From positions 1-18,268 of the forward strand of contig NZ_KV795252.1 of assembly GCF_001808955.1 (NCBI RefSeq): 18,268 bases of DNA, given 5' to 3'. This document shows positions 14,567 through 18,268 of the stretch, in pieces. Positions within the stretch are counted from its first letter, which is position 1; each line of letters starts with the position of its first letter. Position numbers and translations under genes: made by a program. The stretch comes from Rothia sp. HMSC078H08. Lineage in GTDB: Bacteria; Actinomycetota; Actinomycetes; Actinomycetales; Micrococcaceae. The notes beneath the pieces were generated by a model that saw only the letters and a list, made by a program, of their open reading frames with translations, did no database searches and had not been told where the DNA came from.

Positions 14567-14580
14567 GAAGCGTTTATTCT
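14553..14580. repeat. tandem 14-base duplication of terminator tail
   Basis: GAAGCGTTTATTCT is present twice head to tail (14553-14566, 14567-14580). The first copy is the end of the terminator's right arm plus its U tail, so the second is an exact duplicate of that piece. It looks like a replication-slippage product. Confidence 0.85.
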
Positions 14581-14618
14581 ATGCGTCCTAGCGCTACGAA
14601 AGGCGAGAAGTTAAGCGT

Positions 14619-15725
14619 TTAGATTTCGCCGTTGACCACGACAGGCTCAGGCACCAGGGTCACGCCGAAACGTTCACGCACGCCGTCACGCACAGCGCGG
14701 GCGATAGCGAAGATGTCCTCAGCGGATGCGCCGCCGCGGTTCGTAATCGCCAGGGTGTGCTTGGTCGACAAGCTCGCACGGCCCTGAGCAATCTCGCGGG
14801 ACTCACCCTCCAGACCGAAGCCCTTCTCGAAACCTGCGTGCTGAATCAGCCAGGCAGCCGAGAGCTTCACATGATCGGAATCCTCGACACCCGCGGTGAA
14901 CGGGGAAGTCTTCACGACCACTGGGAAGTTCGGGGCGCCCTCCGGCAGGGAATCCAGGGTCGAGCGCGGAACGATCGGGTTGGTGAAGAAAGAACCGGTG
15001 GAGAAGGTGTCACGGTCCTCGGGGTTGAGCACCATGCCCTTGGAGCCACGCAGCTCCAGCACCTTCTGGCGTACCAGAGCGGATTCGGCGCGTTGACCGG
15101 GCTCAACGCCCAGGCTCCTCGCCAGCTCGGCGTAACGAATCGGGGAGGACAGGCTGCCCAGGGTGAACTGGAAATCAACGGTCAGCACCACGTAGCGGGG
15201 CGAGCCGTTGACGGTTGCGCGCTTGAGCACCGAGTCGCGGTAGCCGAAGCGCAGGTCTGCGCTCGCAAAGGTCTTCCGAGTGTTCTTTTCGCGGTCCCAG
15301 GTGCGTACGGAGGCGATGAACTCGCCCACCTCAACGCCGTATGCGCCGACGTTCTGCACGGGGGTTGCACCCACGGTGCCGGGGATGCCGGAGAGAGCCG
15401 CGGGGCCAACCCATTCGTTCTCGATGCTGAGCTTCACGAAGTCGTCCCAGATGGTGCCCGCCTGCACGCGCACGTTCGCGCCGCCGCATGCGGGGATGGG
15501 CAGAACCTCTACGCCTTCAGAGGCGATGTGTACGACGGTTCCGTTGAAGCCTTCGTCGGAAACCAGCAGGTTGGAGCCGCCGCCCACGATGAGGACGGGT
15601 TCGCCTGCGGCGTCTGCAGCGGAGACTGCTTCGATAATTTCTGCTTCGGAGGTGGCGCGGACGTAGGTCTTAGCGGGGCCACCTACCTGGGCGGTGGTCA
15701 GTTCGCTCAACAGCTTTTCAGTCAT
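14619..15725 (-). CDS. murB: UDP-N-acetylenolpyruvoylglucosamine reductase MurB
   Basis: MurB is the FAD enzyme that reduces UDP-GlcNAc-enolpyruvate to UDP-MurNAc with NADPH, the second committed step of peptidoglycan synthesis in the cytosol. The 368-residue protein has the FAD-binding GGGSNLLVSDEGF (about 48-60), SGIPGTVGATPVQNVGAYGVEV, the FGYRDSVLK motif, and STGSFFTNPIV with the proton-donating Ser at about residue 245. The C-terminal LVPEPVVVNGE carries the conserved Glu. The length and the Tyr-containing insert fit a type I (E. coli-like) MurB. The ATG at 15725 has no ribosome binding site but a -10 box six bases upstream, which suggests a leaderless message. It is a single-gene unit, and the hadAB pair upstream on the same strand is separated by a terminator. 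Confidence 0.95.
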   Translation of the reverse strand: MTEKLLSELTTAQVGGPAKTYVRATSEAEIIEAVSAADAAGEPVLIVGGGSNLLVSDEGFNGTVVHIASEGVEVLPIPACGGANVRVQAGTIWDDFVKLSIENEWVGPAALSGIPGTVGATPVQNVGAYGVEVGEFIASVRTWDREKNTRKTFASADLRFGYRDSVLKRATVNGSPRYVVLTVDFQFTLGSLSSPIRYAELARSLGVEPGQRAESALVRQKVLELRGSKGMVLNPEDRDTFSTGSFFTNPIVPRSTLDSLPEGAPNFPVVVKTSPFTAGVEDSDHVKLSAAWLIQHAGFEKGFGLEGESREIAQGRASLSTKHTLAITNRGGASAEDIFAIARAVRDGVRERFGVTLVPEPVVVNGEI

Positions 15726-15731
15726 AGGTTA

Positions 15732-15758
15732 AGAATACCGGTCGTTGTGCGGGGTCAA
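15732..15758 (-). promoter_or_regulatory. murB promoter, leaderless layout
   Basis: On the minus strand, TATTCT (15732-15737) lies six bases before the murB ATG. TTGACC (15753-15758) precedes it with a 15-base spacer, which is slightly short. Transcription would begin at or beside the start codon, and no Shine-Dalgarno sequence is present. Confidence 0.55.
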
Positions 15759-15877
15759 CACCCGCCACGCGTTAAAGTCACGAAAACCTTATGGTGATTT
15801 TGCCTTCATTTTCCGGCGCGCCTCCCGCAGAAAGAAGCGCCACCACCTGCACCGGCGAGCGCGCAGCCGAGCATGCA

Positions 15878-15917
15878 AAAGCCCCGGCACCACCGCATCG
15901 GGTAGCGCCGGAGCTTT
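15878..15917 (-). terminator. terminator after hadB
   Basis: The arms 15878-15894 and 15901-15917 form a long GC-rich stem with two or three imperfect positions and a six-base loop. On the minus strand the right arm runs into TTTTGCATGC. It lies 42 bases past the hadB stop. Confidence 0.75.
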
Positions 15918-15959
15918 CACATGGTTGCTTTCACACGGCTATCTGCAAGCACAGAAACT

Positions 15960-16421
15960 CTATGCCGAGAGACGAACCACAGCCTGACTCTTCATCAGAA
16001 CCTTCTGTTCCTTGCCTTCCTCATCACGAGCGGTGACGGTCAGGTCAATGCGGGCGGTGCGCTCCCCCTCATTCAGAGCACCCACCTTACCGCTGATGGT
16101 CAGGGCGTTCGTGGGGGTATCGGGGTTTTCACCGCCGGGTGCATCCGCCACGGGAACGGGCTTGGTGAATCGAGTCTGGTAGTCCACAATCGCACCGGGG
16201 TCGCCTACCCAGTCGCTCACAAGCTGCACTGCGGTACCCATGGTCAGCATGCCGTGAGCGATGACGCCGGACAGGCCCACCGACTGAGCAAAACGCTCGT
16301 TCCAGTGAATCGGGTTGAAGTCACCGGATGCGCCAGCGTAACGCACCAGCGAAGCGCGGGAGAGCTCCACGGTACGCGAACCGATGTCCTGGCCCTTTTC
16401 AAGATCTTCAAAACGCACCAT
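15960..16421 (-). CDS. hadB: HadB-type MaoC hot-dog dehydratase (catalytic subunit)
   Basis: The protein of 153 residues has a single hot-dog fold in the MaoC/HadB family, which dehydrates (3R)-hydroxyacyl-thioesters. The hydratase-2 signature is complete: YAGASGDFNPIHWNERFA with Asp34 and His39, the pair that is catalytic in mycobacterial HadB, followed by GVIAHGMLTMGT. The start codon overlaps the hadA stop by one base (TAATG), with GGAGGAG nine bases upstream inside hadA, indicating translational coupling and a likely heterodimer. Outside mycolate producers the pair probably serves as the dehydratase of ordinary type II fatty-acid synthesis. The acyl substrate is not deducible from sequence. 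Confidence 0.88.
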   Translation of the reverse strand: MVRFEDLEKGQDIGSRTVELSRASLVRYAGASGDFNPIHWNERFAQSVGLSGVIAHGMLTMGTAVQLVSDWVGDPGAIVDYQTRFTKPVPVADAPGGENPDTPTNALTISGKVGALNEGERTARIDLTVTARDEEGKEQKVLMKSQAVVRLSA

Positions 16422-16873
16422 TAGTTCTCCTCCTCAGCACGAACCAGCAGGGAAGAAATGCAGGTGGTGACCGGCTCGCCCTGCACGTCAACGATTTCTT
16501 CACGGGTGGTCAGCATTGCGCCAGCACCCATCACGCGCACGGAGTCCACGTGAACTTCGGTGCGCAGCTCATCACCGGCAACAATGGGGCGGTGGTGGGT
16601 GAAGCGCTGGTCGGCGTGCACCACGCGGGAGAAATCAATACCGGCGGAATCGTCGTTGATGAGTGCCGCGTCAGCTGCCTGCGCCAGGATAATGGCGAAG
16701 GTCGGCGGGGCAATCACATCTGCGTACCCTGCCGCGCGGGCTGCCTCAACGTCGTGGTGGAGGGGGTTTTCTGCGTGAACTGCTCGGGCAAATTCGCGGA
16801 TCTTTTCACGGCCGACAACGTAGGTGTTCTCGGACGGGTAGACCCTGCCCACAATCTCAGGGTTAATGCTCAT
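16421..16873 (-). CDS. hadA: HadA-type MaoC N-terminal domain protein (partner subunit)
   Basis: The protein of 150 residues matches the FAS1-like dehydratase/MaoC N-terminal domain family represented by mycobacterial HadA and HadC. It has the hot-dog helix region ENPLHHDVEAARAAGYADVIAPPTF, where the catalytic GDxNPIH motif of HadB is replaced, consistent with a substrate-binding, non-catalytic subunit. It also has VVHADQRFTHHRPIVAGDEL in the second half. It is the first gene of a two-gene operon, its stop codon sharing one base with the hadB start. The ATG at 16873 has a -10 box six bases upstream and no ribosome binding site. In Mycobacterium the orthologous pair lies near rpmG and tRNA genes, and here a tRNA is 1.4 kb upstream on the same strand. 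Confidence 0.87.
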   Translation of the reverse strand: MSINPEIVGRVYPSENTYVVGREKIREFARAVHAENPLHHDVEAARAAGYADVIAPPTFAIILAQAADAALINDDSAGIDFSRVVHADQRFTHHRPIVAGDELRTEVHVDSVRVMGAGAMLTTREEIVDVQGEPVTTCISSLLVRAEEEN

Positions 16874-16879
16874 GGTTTC

Positions 16880-16885
16880 AGTCTA
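16880..16885 (-). promoter_or_regulatory. hadAB -10 box, leaderless layout
   Basis: TAGACT on the minus strand lies six bases (GAAACC) before the hadA ATG, so the transcript would begin at the start codon. No ribosome binding site and no clear -35 were found. Confidence 0.48.
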
Positions 16886-17032
16886 CCGTTCTTATGCACA
16901 GTGTTCAGCTCGAACGCGCAGAGTGGACGCATCAGCAAACAGCCAGCATGGATGCACGCAGTATTTCTTAGCATTGTTTACCTTCTAGCGAAGGCGCCCG
17001 GCGCGCCCCTACCCCTACAGCCTGAGCAGGCG

Positions 17033-17038
17033 TAGACT
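17033..17038 (+). promoter_or_regulatory. candidate -10 box of the LLM oxidoreductase gene
   Basis: TAGACT lies 36 bases before the GTG start at 17075, leaving a leader of about 30 bases with AAGAAGGAAAAG as ribosome binding site. The same hexamer precedes hadA on the other strand. No clear -35 is seen. Confidence 0.4.
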
Positions 17039-17074
17039 GAATGGGTACCCGCAATCAATCAAGAAGGAAAAGTT

Positions 17075-18076
17075 GTGTCTTCCAACGTAAAAATTTCGGT
17101 GCTTGACCTGATGCCGCACCGCCCCGATCAGCGTCAGCACCAGACCATGCTCAACACCATCGATGCCGCCCGCGCGGCTGAGTCCTACGGCTACGAGCGT
17201 TTCTGGGTCGCTGAGCACCACAATGCCGGTTCCCTGCTGTCCTCGGCGACCGTCGTGGTCATGGCGGAGATTGCCGCCGCAACCGAGCGTATTCGCGTGG
17301 GTTCGGGAGGCATTATGCTCCCCAACCACGCACCTTACGTGGTAGCGGAGCAGTTCGGTACCCTCAACGCGTTCCATCCCGGTCGTATTGACCTGGGTGT
17401 GGGCCGTGCGCCCGGCACTGACCCGATGACCGCCGCCGCTCTACGCCGCGACGATTCTGCCGCCATGAGCTTCCCCGCCGAGGTGCAGCAGCTGCAGCGT
17501 TTCCTGGGCGAGCCCTCCCCCATGCACCGCGTGCACGCCATTCCCGGTCAGGGCTCGAAGGTGCCCCTGTACATTCTGGGTTCTTCCCTGTTCGGTGCGC
17601 AGCTTGCCGCACAGCTGGGTCTGCCCTACGCATTCGCTTCGCATTTTGCGCCCGCAATGCTGCAGGAGGCAGTGGACACCTACCGCGCGAGCTTCAAGCC
17701 CTCGGAGCATCTGGAACAGCCCTACGTCATGGTGGGTGCAACCGCGATGCTCGCCGATACCGACGAGCGAGCACGCTACCTGTACACGACGCAGCAGCAG
17801 CATTTCCTGGGTGTGGTGCGCGGCAATTTGTCTTTCGCACCTCCCGTGGAAGATATGGACGCCGTCTGGACCGACGCAGAGAAGATGCACGTTGAACGCA
17901 TGACCGCTGAGGCAATCGTAGGCTCTCCCGCCACCGCGCAGGCTCGTATTGAGGACCTGGTGGCGCGCACGGGCGCTGACGAGCTTATCGTCATGACCGA
18001 GGCGTGGGAGCACGAGGACCGCCTGCGCTCCTACGAGCTGCTGTCCCAGCTGCCGGTGGTGCGCCGCGCCTCCTAA
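17075..18076 (+). CDS. LLM-class flavin-dependent oxidoreductase (luciferase-like group 1)
   Basis: The protein of 333 residues belongs to the bacterial-luciferase-like FMN/F420 superfamily. It is closest in pattern to the single-component 'luciferase family oxidoreductase, group 1' proteins (MsnO8/YhbW-like). Visible hallmarks are the N-terminal SVLDLMPHRP, then AESYGYERFWVAEHHN, the segment IRVGSGGIMLPNHAPYVVAE, and FHPGRIDLGVGRAPGTDP. The last marks this subgroup. The C-terminus has the TIM-barrel helix ADELIVMTEAWEHEDRLRSYELL. The GTG start has AAGGA seven or eight bases upstream. The substrate and even the cofactor (FMN or F420) are unknown, and luciferase activity should not be assumed. 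It is monocistronic, with a strong terminator behind it. Confidence 0.88.
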   Translation: MSSNVKISVLDLMPHRPDQRQHQTMLNTIDAARAAESYGYERFWVAEHHNAGSLLSSATVVVMAEIAAATERIRVGSGGIMLPNHAPYVVAEQFGTLNAFHPGRIDLGVGRAPGTDPMTAAALRRDDSAAMSFPAEVQQLQRFLGEPSPMHRVHAIPGQGSKVPLYILGSSLFGAQLAAQLGLPYAFASHFAPAMLQEAVDTYRASFKPSEHLEQPYVMVGATAMLADTDERARYLYTTQQQHFLGVVRGNLSFAPPVEDMDAVWTDAEKMHVERMTAEAIVGSPATAQARIEDLVARTGADELIVMTEAWEHEDRLRSYELLSQLPVVRRAS

Positions 18077-18100
18077 CGCTTAGATCAGAGCATAAAGACG

Positions 18101-18127
18101 AAGCCCCCGAGTTTTTCTCGGGGGCTT
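18101..18127 (+). terminator. terminator after the LLM oxidoreductase gene
   Basis: The eleven-base arms 18101-18111 and 18117-18127 pair perfectly around TTTTT, followed by TGCTAT. It starts 25 bases after the stop codon. The short T tract is weaker than the stem. It could also work on the minus strand. Confidence 0.8.
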
Positions 18128-18204
18128 TGCTATATCCGGTATAGAGCCCGTGCACTAAGCGCCTGCAGACCGGGCTTTAGGCAAACAAAATAGGTAAAAC
18201 AAAA

Positions 18205-18230
18205 AAGCCTGCCTCCGAAGAGACAGGCTT
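18205..18230 (-). terminator. terminator of the tRNA transcript
   Basis: On the minus strand an 11-bp stem (18220-18230 with 18205-18215, one G-T wobble) is capped by a TTCG tetraloop and followed by TTTT. It begins six bases after the tRNA 3' end, so it closes the tRNA transcription unit. Confidence 0.85.
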
Positions 18231-18235
18231 ATCTG

Positions 18236-18268
18236 AGCCCCGACCGGGAATCGATCCCGGGACCTCCA
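18236..18268 (-). tRNA. 3' part of a tRNA gene cut by the window edge
   Basis: Read on the minus strand, the edge gives the end of an anticodon stem, a five-base variable loop AGGTC, and a perfect T stem CCGGG/CCCGG with loop ATCGATT (A at position 54 instead of T). The 3' acceptor strand TCGGGGC and discriminator T73 follow. CCA is not fully encoded (T73 is followed by CA, then GA). The 5' acceptor strand should read GCCCCGA. The anticodon lies outside. A tRNA-Thr is a guess from U73, the expected GCCCC start and the mycobacterial neighbourhood of hadAB, where tRNA-Thr and tRNA-Met genes occur. Confidence 0.85.

Noticed and set aside
14757..15797. 346-codon open frame on the plus strand opposite murB
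   Set aside because: It is antisense to a complete MurB. The product is Gly/Ala/His-rich without motifs, and the frame has no ribosome binding site.
1..18268. CRISPR array, insertion sequence, attachment site or replication origin
   Set aside because: No spaced repeat series, transposase, terminal inverted repeats flanked by duplications, or DnaA-box cluster was seen. The tRNA at the edge shows no partial duplicate of its 3' end inside the window.

Overview
The window looks like an ordinary chromosomal segment of a high-GC Gram-positive (Actinobacteria), most likely a Micrococcaceae close to Rothia. The reasons are a mycothiol synthase (mshD) beside a GlnR-type nitrogen regulator, MaoC-type HadA/HadB dehydratases, a two-domain MutT1, GC-rich codon use with moderate bias, and several promoters that abut the start codon as in leaderless actinobacterial transcripts. 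The genus is an impression from memory of these families and was not computed. No phage, insertion sequence, CRISPR array or plasmid functions were seen.

Layout. Positions 1-2430 (minus strand): the folate-binding repair protein YgfZ, a nitrobindin-like heme beta-barrel protein, and an easily missed 39-residue single-span membrane protein. Positions 2640-8270 (plus strand): glnR, mshD, polyphosphate kinase ppk, and mutT1 (Nudix plus histidine-phosphatase domains). Positions 8300-9921: a thyA-folA thymidylate/folate operon. Positions 10118-11270: a stand-alone aspartate-semialdehyde dehydrogenase that resembles the E. coli type. Position 11377 onward: a PGPGW-motif membrane protein (minus) divergent from a NiaP-like niacin transporter (plus), then an unrecognised 319-residue protein. 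Positions 14619-16873 (minus): murB and, separately, the translationally coupled hadA-hadB pair. Positions 17033-18127: an LLM-class flavin oxidoreductase (plus). The right edge cuts through the 3' end of a tRNA on the minus strand, with its own terminator.

How the genes fit together. Most are housekeeping genes: nucleotide supply and hygiene (thyA, folA, mutT1), one-carbon and Fe-S upkeep (ygfZ), redox thiol synthesis (mshD), polyphosphate, nitrogen control (glnR), cell wall precursors (murB, asd), fatty-acid dehydration (hadAB) and NAD precursor uptake (niaP). Nearly every transcription unit is closed by a clear hairpin terminator. From memory, ygfZ, nitrobindin, glnR and mshD also lie near each other in Mycobacterium (Rv0811c-Rv0819), so the left part looks like an old conserved neighbourhood.

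I did not find a convincing new multi-gene system. The most useful leads are the 39-residue membrane protein, the unrecognised 319-residue protein, the E. coli-like Asd, a 17-residue insertion in dihydrofolate reductase, and a recurring pattern of -10 boxes placed 6-7 bases before the start codon.
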